Shown: piece by piece, positions 12,001 through 27,000 of the stretch
Numbering within the stretch: the stretch's first letter is position 1
Layout of the letters: the number at the start of each line of letters is the position of its first letter
NCBI RefSeq assembly: GCF_026151205.1
Contig: NC_087077.1
Location: 3,162,001-3,226,000 of the forward strand
Direction of reading: 5' to 3'
Origin: Bolinopsis microptera
Taxonomy: Eukaryota; Ctenophora; Tentaculata; Lobata; Bolinopsidae
Length of the DNA: 64,000 bases
The notes under the pieces: model-generated
What the model saw: only the letters and a program-made list of their open reading frames with translations
Told to the model about the DNA's origin: nothing
The model's database searches: none
Made by a program: the position numbers and the translations under genes

Positions 12001-15000
12001 CATAACCTCAATCAGTTTAATGTAGTGAAATGACTGGTGTGAATGAAGTAGTGTACTAATACAAGTTGGAGAGGATCAGGTAAGCTTAGTCAGCATCCAT
12101 GATGTTACAAACCCTCTGGGACATTACTGCGCCCAGTCTCCAAAGTTACAGTAAATTCCTACTACGGACAAATAAACACAGACAAAACACCAACAAGAAA
12201 CTGATATACACTAGCTAGCTCAGAGAGGAAATGAGTACCGGCTCAGGAGGTATGTCAAAACAGGGCGCCCTTTCGAACACTACTCGGGCTAGAATATTGA
12301 TCATTATCAATATTGAATAGAATTAATGGAAAGAAAAGTTTATCCATTTTTAAACATGTCGAAGTCATCGTCCCATTCCGAAGCCGATGTTCCGTCTATA
12401 GCCTTGCTTGCGGGACCATACTGGTGACTGTCAATTTGGGACGGAGTTCCCTTTCTCGCTATGTTACCATACTCCTCTCCTGAACGGTGTCATATTCAAA
12501 TATCATCCCTTATTTCTTGTAAAATGACCATTGAAATAGATTCCAGAACTTTCCAATAGTGTGTGTTCAACTAAACAGTATTTAAAATGATTTGATCTCA
12601 AAGTGTTTATAAAAATACCTTCGATAACTATTGACCGAAAGAGGAGTATCGTCACTATCACAAACACATTCATAGCTGAAATATTTGGCGAATTAATAAT
12701 CTCAAATAATGGTTCATATTGTAAACTTTTATCATAATAGATATTAATAAATATTAATTTTTCAGTGGCTGCAAGCAGTAAGATAGATCCTGTTAAAAAC
12801 ACCTACACATTCGACTCAACAAAAGACAGCTCTTTAGACGATAATAAGAAAGAGGTACAGGAAGGGCAGTTAGTTAACATACGTTGGGTCTCAGTCGTGC
12901 CTTATTGAAATAAATCTCTCTGGTATGACTTGCTATTATCATTTATTCGAGGAATTTGTCAAATCAAATAATTAAATAAAGATGTTCATTTGGAAAAATG
13001 AACGTTTATTTTTGCGGTTTTTAGATATTTTAAATGATTGGATCCAGTCAAATTGTAATGGATTGTGTTCGGCTTTCGCAAACACTAGTAAAAGCAATTC
13101 AATGTTGATTGGGTGTGGTCTCTGAAAATTGGCGACTGAATCCTCGAATGAGCAGTATTTATCTTTATATAACATCTGCAAAGTTACTGGTCTCAAATAT
13201 GAAACATGGCTATGCCATAAGATCCAACGTATGTGTACTGACTTCAAGTCCCCCTACATTTTATTTTTAAATCCCCGTATCTATAATCAATTAATATAAT
13301 ATGAAGATGAAAAATGATATATTTAAATATTCGTTTATTATTGTGTAAATGTTTACATTACTGTATCAAAACAGTCCTGAATTGAATTTAAGATTATATT
13401 TTCAGTGAATTCCTACAACAAGATTTAATTCCCAAACTAAAAGTTCAGTAATTTAAGCTGTAAGTTAATTAATGCTTCAGATAATCCTTGACACGAGTAA
13501 CGAAGTGTGGCGAGAACTGAGGCACCATCACATCAGCACAGTACTGCAGATAGTTAACCAGAAAACAAATGCTCTCATGGACAAATATGCGGTAAGTTAT
13601 AAGTTAGTGGGGTTGTTTGTTTGTTAGTCCAGGCGTGTTTTCTATTTCAAGGGATTAATCAGGAATCTTTTAAATTTCAATATATGATCCTACAATACTA
13701 ATAATATTATTATTAAATAGTTCTAATATTTAATGATTCTAATAATCCAACAACTTATAAAATACAGCCATGGCATATTTTTACGCAGAAAAAAATGGCT
13801 GTTTTTTAATAGTTCATTGTCGAACCGACAAATTGAAATGTCTAGACCGTATTTCAATGTCTGTGCAAAACGTTTCCGAGATAGTTAATTTGACAAAAGA
13901 GTTACTGACATGTGAATTAGTAGGTTTTTGGTGGGAAAATCACAAACAATGTTCGTGATTTCTCCGTCAAACATCATTAACGGAAGGAATTTGGAGATTT
14001 TACATCGTTTATTGCAAGTTGCAACAGAACTATTTTCTGTCCACGGTGTTGTAAAGTCTTGGCAAGTATTTGAGTGAATGTTTAGTTTGCAGGGTGATCT
14101 AATTTTCTCTTTTAAATTCATATGCATTAAAAGCGGGGGCGAGTCTATAACGGTCCATGAAATGTTCTTGCCGCATGAAAACAAAAGGGAGACTTGAATA
14201 AAATTGAGAAATTTAAGCATTAATATTAACCAAAATATTAAACTGGTGCACAACAAAAGGAAAAGTTAAATTATTATATAAATCCGTTGTGCTGTCTACA
14301 GAATAGTGACAAGGTGGACTATATTTATTATTAAGGTAAAACTTAAGATATATACCTTTAAAAACTACCAAAACTAATGAGATTTCGATTTAAATCTAAA
14401 CAATAGTGTAATCTAGTAATGAGGCAGATCATGTTCATTTTCATCTGGAAAATATTCTTCAACCTGTAACTAACACCATTCAACAACAGTATTATATACT
14501 AATGTACAGCGGGGGCTGCCCCTCTATTTAGAGTATTAGGCTCGTAAGTTTGCATTATACGAGAAATACTTCGCAGATAAGCATAACTTCTAATTTTAGA
14601 AGCAGGCAGTTCCACAGGCTTTCAACCCCTAGAAATAGTAGTTTAATAACCGCACAAGCTCCCACTCCCAAAAGACGATTTATCGCACTGAGGTTTGAAT
14701 GTCGATTTAAATCCTCCCATATTATTATAGATCAGCGAGTCGTCCTAATGACATCAGACTAAGTAGACTGGGTGCTTTTAACAAGTCTGATCATTTGCTA
14801 ATTACTTAATTATTAGAATAAATTCCAACAGATCTTAATTATTAGAATACATTTCAGCAGATCAGCTAATGAGGGTAACAATCTCTATGTCTCAGTTAGT
14901 TTTACAACTCCTTATCTCAACTAGGTGTCGGCATAATCATCGGAGTGATATTTTCGCAGATCTTAAATTAACTCCGACAGTTAATGGAAAGCCTCAACAA

Positions 15001-18000
15001 ATTTTAATCTTATCTCCGAGAGTTAAAAGTCGTGTTCCGAACGAATAACGTGAAATAAGCGGCACGGGGCGGGTGAAATCAGATTCTGGCCTGCTCCTTT
15101 AGAGTTAGGATTCAAGTGAATTATCCCTGAGTGGCCCAATTCAGCATTAACCTCATGTTATTCCAACCTCACTCCAGGCCCCAAATATTACAAAATCAGT
15201 AAGTAGTATTTATTTATTTATTTTATTTATTTAGTAACCAACCACCCGTTATTAGATCACTTAAAGACAGAGAAAATCCTATTTGACTCTCAATACGGAT
15301 TTCGGGCTGGGCATAGCTGCGAACATGCTTTACTAGAAGCCCAAAACCATATTCACAGGGCACTAGAAAAAAAGCAGGTCACAGCACTGCTTCTATTGGA
15401 CTACAGCAAGGCCTTTGACATGGTTGACAGCAGTATTCTTCTGAGAAAACTTGAGCACTATGGAGTTCGGGGGTTGGCTTTATCTTGGTTTGACTCATAT
15501 CTAACCGATAGAGAGCAATACGTGAGCGTCAACAACTGCAAGTCCTCTCACCTCAAACTTAACTACGGAGTTCCACAGGGCTCCATTCTCGGACCAATTC
15601 TGTTCATAATTTACATCAACGACCTTCCTCAGATTAGTAATTTAGCTAAACATATTTATTTCGCTGACGACGCAAACCTAATAATAAGTACAGATACTTT
15701 TGAACAACTTAATGCAATGGTGAATGAGATTCTGACTTTGATAATTGATTGGGCTACTAATAACGGGCTTAAATTAAATGCTAGCAAAACTAAATATATG
15801 ATCTTTACAAATAAGAAAACTGAGGATATAGAAATCTACATGGGAGGTGAACGACTAAAGCAAAGTTATCACGAAAAGTTTCTTGGCGTGATCATTGATA
15901 CCAAGCTAAATTGGGCCCACCACATTAGACATTTAGCCACTAAAGTATCTAGAAATGCGGGCATTCTCTACAAACTCAAAGGCTCAGTACCTAACAAAGC
16001 ACTCAAGTTGATATACAACAGCTTTGTTCAGTCTCACTTGTACTATTGCTGCACAGTTTGGGGAACAAGATCGCTAAACTCCGTTAAAAGAGTCTTCTCG
16101 GCTCAGAAAAAGGGCATTCGCGCTGCAGATAACCAATACCACCGCTACTTTTATGACAAAGATCTGAATAGCACACCTTCACACACAAAGGAAATTTTCA
16201 ATAAACTAGAAGTATTAGCTTTACCGAACGTGATAGCTAAATGTATATTATGCTTAATGCACAAAGTTTATTCTAACACTGCACCACCAAATATTATAAG
16301 AATGTTCACTGTTTCAAACTTAAACGCACCTAGAAGAGAACCTGAGTTCTTTGCAGTACCATTTAACCGTTTATGTAATTCAGACAAGAGCATTTCTTAC
16401 ATTGGGCCTAAGTTATATAACAAAACAGTCAACATTATTAACAAGGACATAAAATACGTCACCACTTGCCTACAAGACAAATTCCTAAATTCATTCAAGT
16501 CTACAGTCAGCAAGCATGTGCTTACTGCACAAGCACTTAACCCGGATGACAAGGACTGGAACAACTCAAATTTCGTACTTTTAGAAATTTAAATAATTTG
16601 GTACAACATACGTTGATCATAATAACGAGCAACAAAACTTTAACCTCATAACGAAATATGACTATCTTCGAGCATTTTTTACAATGCTATCGCTACAGCG
16701 CAATTTCACTGTCATTTACAACTTTTAAAAGATAAAAATATCACCGCGCATTCTTCAGACCCTGTGTCGCTGTTCTAAATTTATGTCAAGAGATAAGAGT
16801 TATTTCAAATTCTTAATAGTACTATTTAAATTTGCTAATTGCGTAATCATATTTTATACATTATTAATATTTTATACATTGTGTGCATATATTTATATTT
16901 GATTGTAATTAAAGATTTTAAGGCGTTAGTGCCGAGTAATGCCTTCGGGTAGTGCTCCTCAATCAATCAATCAATCAATTCTACTAACGTATCCAGGACC
17001 AACAAAAAGCCACGTAAAGAACATGTTATCGACCCTCAACCTCTGAAAGCAACAATTACAATAAGCTCATGTTCACATAGCTCCGTGCCCCCACTTGAGA
17101 GAGGCTCGCTTTTATCATGTGTGACTAATTGCTGTTTAACTGGCAAACAATAATATCATTCCGCATATATTATGATCTCTTGGGCTGGCTCATTGGCTCA
17201 GCATGCTCAAGGAAGTGAGCGTGAGTCATTAACTGCTAAGCGTGACTCTAAGCAGCAGCCTTGATAAACTTGAATAAAGAACACGTCGATAAACTTTGCC
17301 GTCTGTAATAATTTGTATCACGTGTGATCTATAACTTGGTCTCGTACCTATTTTCAAGAACTCATGAGTTAGCCACAACGCTATGGTTGTCTTGGTCACC
17401 GAACCTATTCATTGACGTCAGATCAGGTCTAGAATATTCCATGCCCCAGTGATAATCACGGCAGACGGTCAGACTGCAGCTGGGGGTTTAGGGGATACAT
17501 ATCATAATCTGTAGAACTGATCTGTAGAACTGATCTGTATCATTATCTACAGAACTGATCTGTAGAACTGATCTGTATCATTATCTACAGAACTGATCTG
17601 TAGATCTGGTTAGGTCATCATTTTAATAGGCCCCCTCGTGAGATACATTTGTCGTTTAATAATGCTGAGTACTTATAATAAATGAGTCTTAATGATTTCG
17701 GTGCGCCAGTCAGGTCACTTTCCCACAGAATTGTTAGTTCGATCATCACGTAATGTCTATATTATGCACTGTTCAGTTAGCAGGTTCAAAGGAAAGCATT
17801 GCAAGTACCACACCTTTAACTGAAAAGTAACCAGCCACCATTACAATACCCCAATATTGCTAAAGTATTAGATACAGATACTAGATAGTCACGTTACTAA
17901 ATAGAACTTCATCAAAGCAGGTAAAGAGTCATTACCAATGGTCCCTTGTAGTGGGAATGTTGCGGGGGGAGGGGGGGGGGGGGGGGTGTTGCTAAAGTAC

Positions 18001-21000
18001 TAGCTACAGTTATAGATAGTCAACAGTGCAAACAGGCTCACTTTAACACTTTCTCCCCAGAACCTGCGTGGTAGTGGAGGCGGTGACCCAAACAGTATGC
18101 TCGATATGAAAAGTATGATCAACAAGATGCCCAAGTATAAGAGGGAGGAAGCTAACCTGAACTCCTTCATTAAACTTGCTGAGGACTGTATGACTGCCTA
18201 CAACAGCGGTAAGCTCGGGAAATTTAAAGGTTTTGTTTTTTGTTAAAAATTTGTTTCAAGTGTTAATAAAGCTCTAGAGAAAAACAAGCAATGTTCTTTA
18301 CAAGGTAGTCGGTTATCCAGTTACAGTTAACACGTTGTTATCAAATAAAAATTCTTTATCTGGTGATTTAGCAGCTTACCAGTTACCACTTACGATATTT
18401 AACCGGCTTATAACCGGCTCCTAATATGTTATGATACCATTGGTACCATAACAAAGATGCTGCAGAACTGCTAGATTCATGTGCAAAATCGTTGCCACAT
18501 TTTGTATTATACTGTACTTAAGGATGAATTCTTTATAGACGTTTCTGATTAATGTTATATCTTGCATAAAGTAGAGCAAAGAACTAGTTGATCAAGGTGT
18601 TTAATATTTGACACACATCAACGGGTACTTAGCATGAACGGGCTACCCGGCTACAGCAAATATTGAATATGATTATTTTCCAAAAGCTTTTTAATAAATT
18701 TACTGAGCTAGGGGGGACACGCAAACTTTAAAGATTTAAAGATTTAAATGTACACGATATTCATAGTGCATTCAGCACTCTATACTCAGTTCAAATATTC
18801 TCGCTAAAAAGTAAACAACAGGGACAGTAGAGAGAGCGGTAAAACTAGAACAGGACATGTCAACTGGGTTCGACAGCACTGGTAAACCTATTGGTAAGGA
18901 CCTTTACTATTATTTAATTTTAACATTATTTAATTATTACTGTAACAATCATTCGCCATGTTGCGAAACTATGAATATTTCCTTTGTATGTAGTAGCGTG
19001 GCTACTGCATCACGATCAATTTAACCATTGTGCTCCTTCATCAAGTTAACAATTTAATTTAACCATTGTTTGCCGTTGTTTGCCAAACAATTTTCTCGGT
19101 TGTCTCGGATCATTTAGCTCAAATTGTCCTTGCTGATCAGTAATTACCGCGTTGTTTTACAACGACTTTGTGGTTAATGACAGCATATATAATCAAACAA
19201 AGACCTGTGCTGCGTGCAGACAACAACAGCCTGACCGATATAATAAAGTAAAACCAATAATTAGCTAATTATTAATTACTAATTATGTTCAGGTGAGAGG
19301 TTCGTTAAAGCATGTGTCCCAGTATTTGTGCCCCAGAATAATGGACCTCTATTTACCCACTACCAGAAACTACGTGTGTTGATCCTCTACGTGCTCAACA
19401 AAAAAGGTGGGTTGACTTTTGTTAGATAATAGCGGAATTTAACGTACATTTGCTTACGGTTACATTTAAAAAATTAAAATTTTAGGAACTCACAGTGAGA
19501 ATAATATTTAAATATAATGTTGGGAACATTTAAAAATAATATAATATAATATTGCTATGAGTAGTGTTTTCCGTGTGATTATTCAAAAGTTTTACTGAGC
19601 GCTGATGGAAATGTCCTGTATAAAACTCAAGCTGGTATCGTATTACAAGCTGTTTATTATTTCTTAAACATTCAACTGCTATGAAGTTATCAAGCTGTGT
19701 TTATTATGTATCGTGTGGAGAGATAGGCGGATAGATTGCCCACGTGATTAACCACGTGATATGTTAGTCACGTATGAGGGACGTCAATCAAGGTCAGGGA
19801 CAGGTGCTCTTTTATATGGCGAAATGCCAACCCCTCAGGGTTCTACAACAAAAACAAACGTTGATTTTGTCAAAGTATGCGCCTGTAACTCTGTAACCTT
19901 GTCCTGTGTGTTTGAGTACATTGAGTCTAGTTTATGACATACAGTTGATGACATATAATAAATTGTTATATAATACTTTATATATTATGTAATATAATGC
20001 GTTTGTAAATGTAAATGTAAATTATTGCAACTTTATTTGCCGGTGTGTTTGCACTCTGCAGCTGGTAATGAATGGAAATAGTTGTGAGCTAACTCGTGGG
20101 TTGTATTCTTGTGTTGGAGATTTTAAACTTCCAATACTTAAATAATATCTTGGTGTTAAAAGTACTGTTTTCCTGTTTACCTTTTATTTTCCGTCACAGA
20201 AGTTAAAAAGTATTCCATCTCTAACTGTTCGTTGTCTTCTGTGAGGCTACTCTATTGAGGGTATCATTATTAAGAATTGGAACTACCACTTGCACTAATA
20301 TTACAAGTTACACCAGTGTTTACACCAGTGTTTACACCAGTGTTTAAAACAAATCAGTTCATTATTTCTACCGAAACCATCTTGGTAATAACCATCTTGA
20401 TATCACTGCTGAAAGGTTGGGTACGTTCCAATTTCCATTAACACCACTATGTCGACAAAGATAGTAACTCCAGTTCAATCACTCCCAAGTTACAAATAAA
20501 ACATTGCATCATTTCTAGCGAACCCTCAGTTCCCTGGATTTAAACATTACATAGCAACTTATCTTCTTTATATTATTTCTGCTGAAACGCAGATGTTGTG
20601 TAGAGCATACAACATGATGTCATTACGTTTCAGCTCCGTAACATAACGCCCAATATCACACCTTGTTTAGTTTTAAAACTGACGTTTAGTCAGTATAATA
20701 TATATTACATATATATTTAGTAAGTATAATATATGATAAAATGTTTGTTAATTTATATCCACTTCAGTTAAGACTGTACAGGGTTGCAAACCACCACTTT
20801 CAATTATATTGCATAGAGGAATTTAGACGACTTGCAGTGAATAAATGGGGGGGGGGGGGGGGGGGGGGGGGGCAATAAGAATTAATGATGACTATGTTCG
20901 GACACAACGGAAAACAACGGAAGTTACATTGTAAAACTAAGTTTGTTTCTCAATCAATGCACCCGGTAGAAGTTTGCTGACTATTAAAGACTACAACTAT

Positions 21001-24000
21001 TAAAGAATACAACTACTAACATAAACAACTGATGAAGCTCACTATTAAGTTCGACATCAGAATACATACCAATCCCAACAAAGCAACCTATATCTCTGAA
21101 ATTAGCATGAACTCATCATTTATTTCCCTCTTCTGGCTACCATAATTCTACCTCACCACCAAAACACTTGTAAGAAATTATGAGGCGCCATTGACCCTGG
21201 ATGATAACTATAAGACAGAGATTAGCTTTAAGCTAAGTAGAGTTTAACAGGGCCACCAAGACAAAAGAAAACAGGTCTAACCTCTCTTCCTCCAGCAATT
21301 TCCAGCAATTTCCGTGGTCATCAGTTAACCTCTTTTTATCTCTAAATTGTTGGGGAGCGGGAATCTCAGTTAATTATCTCCAGCTCCAGATAATCATGGG
21401 ATATTAGTGAGTTTAAATTATGTGGCGGAGTTAAGTTGCCACGTGACTTTTTATTTGCGCGCTAATTGGCCACCTGGTTACCTGGTAGTGATTTGGATTA
21501 TGTCTCAAATACTGCTCCGAGGTATGATTTTACAAGAAAGTCAGGGTTTATTAATTAATATATGGATGCAAATTGTGGAGGTTATTCAGTTTTGATTATT
21601 GGTAAAGATAGCACACCATTTACCAATACTACACTTCACCTAAAATCAGGAAAAGTGGCAATAGTTTTGGAGGCACACCTCGGCGTCACACCCACTTCGT
21701 ATTTAGCTAGAAACAACTAACAATAAATGAAATTGTCGCTTTCATTGAAATAAAGTGCCTCGTTTAATTTAACGGGAGGTTTATTGAGATGCCTCAACTT
21801 TCCAGGTTTGGGTAAACACCTGACCAAAGAAACGCTACTGAAACTGATTGAGCGAGCGGAGATTAAGAAGGAGGAGAAAGCTGTGAACAACATGATAGAT
21901 CTGGGTATTGATATATTCGGAACTTCAGAGATTCAGGACAGAAGGGTAAGCAGTTCTTTGTTTATTAGCCTTCATTCTTCAATGTTCTGTGGCCAGTTAC
22001 AATTTGATCAATGTCTTTCGGAGGAAAAAAAAGCTGAAGAATTTATAGTTTTCTCAAAATGACGTGTAACAGATTGTAACATCATTACACCGTACACATC
22101 CTTTGCTTTGTAGACAAAAGCGTAAAAGCTTGAAACTATGCTGTTGCAACAACAACAACAACAAGGCTTTGTTGTTATGTCTTCACATACCTACACGTCT
22201 GCATTCCAGGAACCTCCCAGAAAAGAGCGGGACACATCGGGAGTATTCGAGACGTCGCGGTGGACCCCCGTAGTTATGGATATTATGGAGGCAGTGGTCC
22301 ACGAGAAGAACCTTGATACTTCTCACTATCCTTTCTTCCACGCTGAATCACAGGTAAACATAATGTAGGTCATTTTAAACACAGTAGGGTAGATATATTA
22401 GATTAGAATAATTGCATGAACTGTGAAGCTAATGGTGTGCTTACACAGGATTACACAGGATCTTGTAAGACTACAAACCAGACTCAGCCAACTATTTTTG
22501 ATTTTTCGTTGGCTTTCTTACCAATTCTGATTTCAAATTTGTAGTCTAAAACATTTTCCTGCCTGTGTTTCTCACTTACATAGTCGAAACTGGGCGTGTG
22601 GAATGTAGTTATTTCTCTCATGCGTCACATTTTGAATTTGAAAACTATGCGTCCCAACCTGACCCTGTACTTTCGGGATATAGGTAGATACGAGTTAACG
22701 TCGCCTATCACAGAATAGTAGCCAAGAAAATGTTGGGCTGTAACTTCTGGGGGACTTGGCGTCAATTTTAGTCTAAATTCTAAAATTCTGTAATGCGAGT
22801 TTCAGATCAATCAATAATCAGGCCTCCAACGGGAACGGTTGTAACATTGTAACGCTGAATTCCACTCTGAGAGCCGCCTTATAACGCTATACTTTGCATA
22901 GATAAATTAAAATGTTCATAATATTACAATGTCTCCAGTCTCCTTAGTTCTAACCCCATACACTGATATTCTAACAAAAGGCCAGCCCTGGACGAGGGAG
23001 CCATTGTGTGTCACTATTGTTCACTAGTGACACTATGTTGTTGTATGGGTATAATTATGGAGCAGAGCAAGGGGGCCCCCTGGCTTAAGTTGAAGTGTCT
23101 TTATATGGGATAACTGAGGTGGTGTAGGTAGAGGGTACTGTCCACAGTAGTGCCCACAGTAGTGTCCACAGTAGTGCCCACAGTAGTGTCCACAGTAGTG
23201 CCCACAGTAGTGTCCACAGTAGTGTCCACAGTAGTGTCCACAGTAGTGTCCACAGTAGTGTCCACAGTAGTGTCCACAGTAGTGTCCACAGTAGTGTCCA
23301 CAGTAGTGTCCACAGTAGTGTCCACAGTAGTGTCCACAGTAGTGTCCACAGTAGTGTCCACAGTAGTGTCCACAGTAGTGTCCACAGTAGTGTCCACAGT
23401 AGTGTCCACAGTAGTGTCCACAGTAGTGTCCACAGTAGTGTCCACAGTAGTGTCCACAGTAGTGTCCACAGTAGTGTCCACAGTAGTGTCCACGAGAATA
23501 TGTCCACGAGAATATGTCCACGCTTGTTAACCATATAAATGGGTCGGAGATGGTCGAAAATTACCCTAATGATTTTCATAGATTATACTAAATCTGTTAG
23601 ATGATCCTACCCGGCTACCCTGTGAGCATTCCAACTGATCGTCATTAGTTAAAGTAATGCACTGAAAACTCATTGGTAACCAATTACCAACTCATTAGTA
23701 ACCAATTACCAATACGTAGAGCACCGGATGTCATGTAAATAGTTTTCTAACTCGGTATCAATTTACATAACATTGACTCCCAACACTCTGTTTTGAAATA
23801 CGATATCTTGGCCTGGTGTAAGTTAGGTTATTAGGCTCGACAATGGGCAGGTGGATCACGTGACAGCTAAATGTGTATCAATAGTGAGGTAGTAGTGACT
23901 AGTGAGGTAGTAGTAGGTAATGACTGTTAGGAGGCGTCTCAACACTCACCACCCTGCCCTGGGGGAGGTTGTTAATCTGGGAGTGTTGAGGTTAAATTGA

Positions 24001-27000
24001 GGAAATTATGCCATAATAGATATTTAGGACCGTGATTTCGCCTCAATATTAATAATGTACACATCTCTTTATAGTGTTAAACGCAAATTTCCAGTATTTT
24101 GTGGGCTCGTATGGCGAAATGTCGAAGGAACAATGAATTGGGAGACGCGACGGAATTAGCAAAACCATTTTCCTGAATAGAGAAAACGTTACTGTGACTA
24201 GCCGACTTGTTGATCATTGTAAAGGTGGTACGCGACCACGATCTCGTACAATAGAATTATGGTAGTAAAGTATGTGTAATCACAAAAACGAGCGGTTCTG
24301 TTGTCTTTCCGATGGTATGGTAAATGGTTAGATCCATCATAGAGCGGCAAAATATCCATTAGTTGGTGTAGGTAATGGAGCCATTAATGCTTTGCGGATT
24401 ATACCAGAGCAGCTTGTACGAGGGGTAGCGTAGCATCACGTGACCACCACATAGCATCACGTGACCACCACTGTAAATTAAATAAGTACCTTCCTTACGT
24501 TAAAATTTCGAAGCCAGGTTCAATTTTGAAAAAGTTCAAGTGATAAGATTAACCTGAAGGAAATTTGGATTGGGAGAGGTTAATTTAACCTGTTTGGAAG
24601 TCGGGGGGCGAAGTCCCAGAGCTAGAGAGCAATAAAATTGATCATTTTGCTCCAAATTTTCCGGTGATCATCTCCAGAGCCCATTTATTTATTTTCTTAA
24701 CAGTTCATAGAGCCCGGATCACTTCACAGCTAATGCATCATTCATTTCATTATTGGCTCCTTTATTTTATTGGCACCTAACTTCATTCATCAAGCAGTTC
24801 TATTTCAGCCAAAAGTAGAAACCACGCCCACAATCTCATCATTTACTAACCATATAATCAGACCTTATTATCACGAGGGCGAAGAGAGACCCGCCCCTGA
24901 GAGTAGGAAAGATACCACATCACCTAGGAAACATACCACATCACCTAGGAAACATACCACATCACCTTCACACAAAAGGATCACATCACCAACCTTAAAC
25001 CCACCATCAAGAAAAAAGATCATATCACTCCCGAATAGAAGGACCACATCACCACCAAATCAATCCAATAAAAGGACCACTGCAAACAAACGAATCTCAA
25101 ATGAGAAACCACTCCGATATAAAAAGATCAAGGTCAGTTACTTTAAGTTAGTAGAAGTAGTGGTATTACAGTAAATTGTTAGAGTAAATCTATTTATAGC
25201 CTCACAAACTGCACTTCATCAGATCTATTCGAGGATCACGAATAACATCATTTACACAGCCTCATGTATATCAGTCATGGCCTCACATACATATATTATA
25301 TAGCCTCGTATGATATAATATTATATAATAGCCTAACACTTCACATAATATACTTTAAATGTAGCCTCAAATTATAGCCTTAACTTTTAAAAGGAGCCCT
25401 GACGACACTTCTCTTCAGAATGACGGTGATATAGACGTGGTGGGTAAGACCTCACTGATGCGGGGACACGGGAAGAAGCAGCAAGTGATGGGAGGTCGAG
25501 CTACTGGACCCAAACTAATCATATTCGTGATGGGCAGTATCAGTTACAGTGAGATGAGATGTGCTCATCAGGTTAGTATCTGTAGAAATTTTAAGGAATA
25601 CTTAACTTACTTACACTGCTCCCTTTGAAGATTGTTTTTTTTCTAGATTTCTTTTGTGGTGTAACAGGATACTACCTATTTGATTGTAATAGTGCCTGAG
25701 GCTCAGCAACAATATGTAAAATAAACTGCCAGCACCTGGTGGTGGATATTGGAGGTCCACAAATTCTACAAAAATTGTATTACCATGTCTTTAGTGTTGA
25801 ATAAGGTATCAATATATTAATACAATATGGTGGTCTGTATTCAGATGATAAAGTTGATGATATGTTGGTTTATTAATATCATGTGACACCTTATTTCACT
25901 TTAACCTGGTAAAAGTATGACAACTTAATTGCAAATCTGTCGAACACGGTGTTGTCCCAATAAAGTGTAATTTGCACACTATTTAGGGACACGAGAAGGC
26001 CACGCAGTGCCACGCAGTGCCACGCAGTGCCACTATATCTCACTATAATTGCATATCTTGATATCGGTCATGTCTTAATCCTTGATTGCACTACAGAACC
26101 GTACTACCACTCCTCTTCATGCTTACTGTATCGCTGATGCTGGGTGTCAAACCTTGTAGTCCTGCTGATAGGGCGGCGGTAGAGGCAGAGTAATCCTCTA
26201 CCACCACCACAGACTGTCACAGACTGTCAGTCAGTTAAAATGAGCTCGATACTTTTCCAATGACTTTTTATTTATGGAACGGGAAAAAAGAGTAATGACC
26301 TGTTACATTGCTAGTGTATTGCTAGTGTGTAATTGTGAGTGTTAACTGCCCTAACTGTTGAGTTATTCAATTCTATTGCAAACTATTGACATTAAATGAT
26401 GAGATCTCAAACAATGAGAACCAGCCTTGAATTCTAGCCAGCCAGCCCCTTTCTATCGCACAGAGTTTTGTCCCTTAGCGTTGATCTTACTTATATAACA
26501 AAGATGCTTTGTATTAAAAAATAATGCAAAAATATATTTGTAATATAAATGTATGCTATATATATATAATAAAGCTTTTATATGGCCTACAATGTGATTA
26601 ATACGGGATGCATTGTATTACAGTGTAACCTCGATATACCGGCTACCTCAATAACCTGAGCCTCTTTAGTACAATAAATCGCCGTATAATTCAAATATTA
26701 ACTCTAATAAATTATAATTAAAATTTTAATTGTAAGGGTTATGCAATTCATATACCACTTACAATGCAAGGAATCAATCTCAAATTAATTTAATCGCTTG
26801 TCTCTGAATGGTTCGTCGGGCATATTTTTTGGCACGTGACAGCAATTTACCAATTAGCTTCCATTTTGACCAATCAAAATTTAAAATTACTGTCACGCGA
26901 CAATCAAATTTGCCTCACCTCCGAACTGTTATCTATATTTATGAATGTAAGTAATTAATATTTAAAATAAATCTTCTTAGAATACTCCTTTAATACATCT

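Noticed and set aside
8723-12311. CRISPR-like or gene-coding tandem array
   Set aside because: Whole 531-bp units repeat without unique spacers and without long open frames; this is a satellite.
13885-14256. 123-codon minus-strand frame in a Munc18 intron
   Set aside because: No domain, splice or signal features; likely chance in open AT-rich DNA.
23033-23579. Long open frames in three or more frames over the 12-bp repeat
   Set aside because: They are by-products of a stop-free 12-bp unit, overlap on both strands, and have no start or splice context.
26610-26680. Pogo/Tigger-like terminal sequence CAGTGTAACCTCGATATACC
   Set aside because: No inverted partner end or TA target duplication was found.
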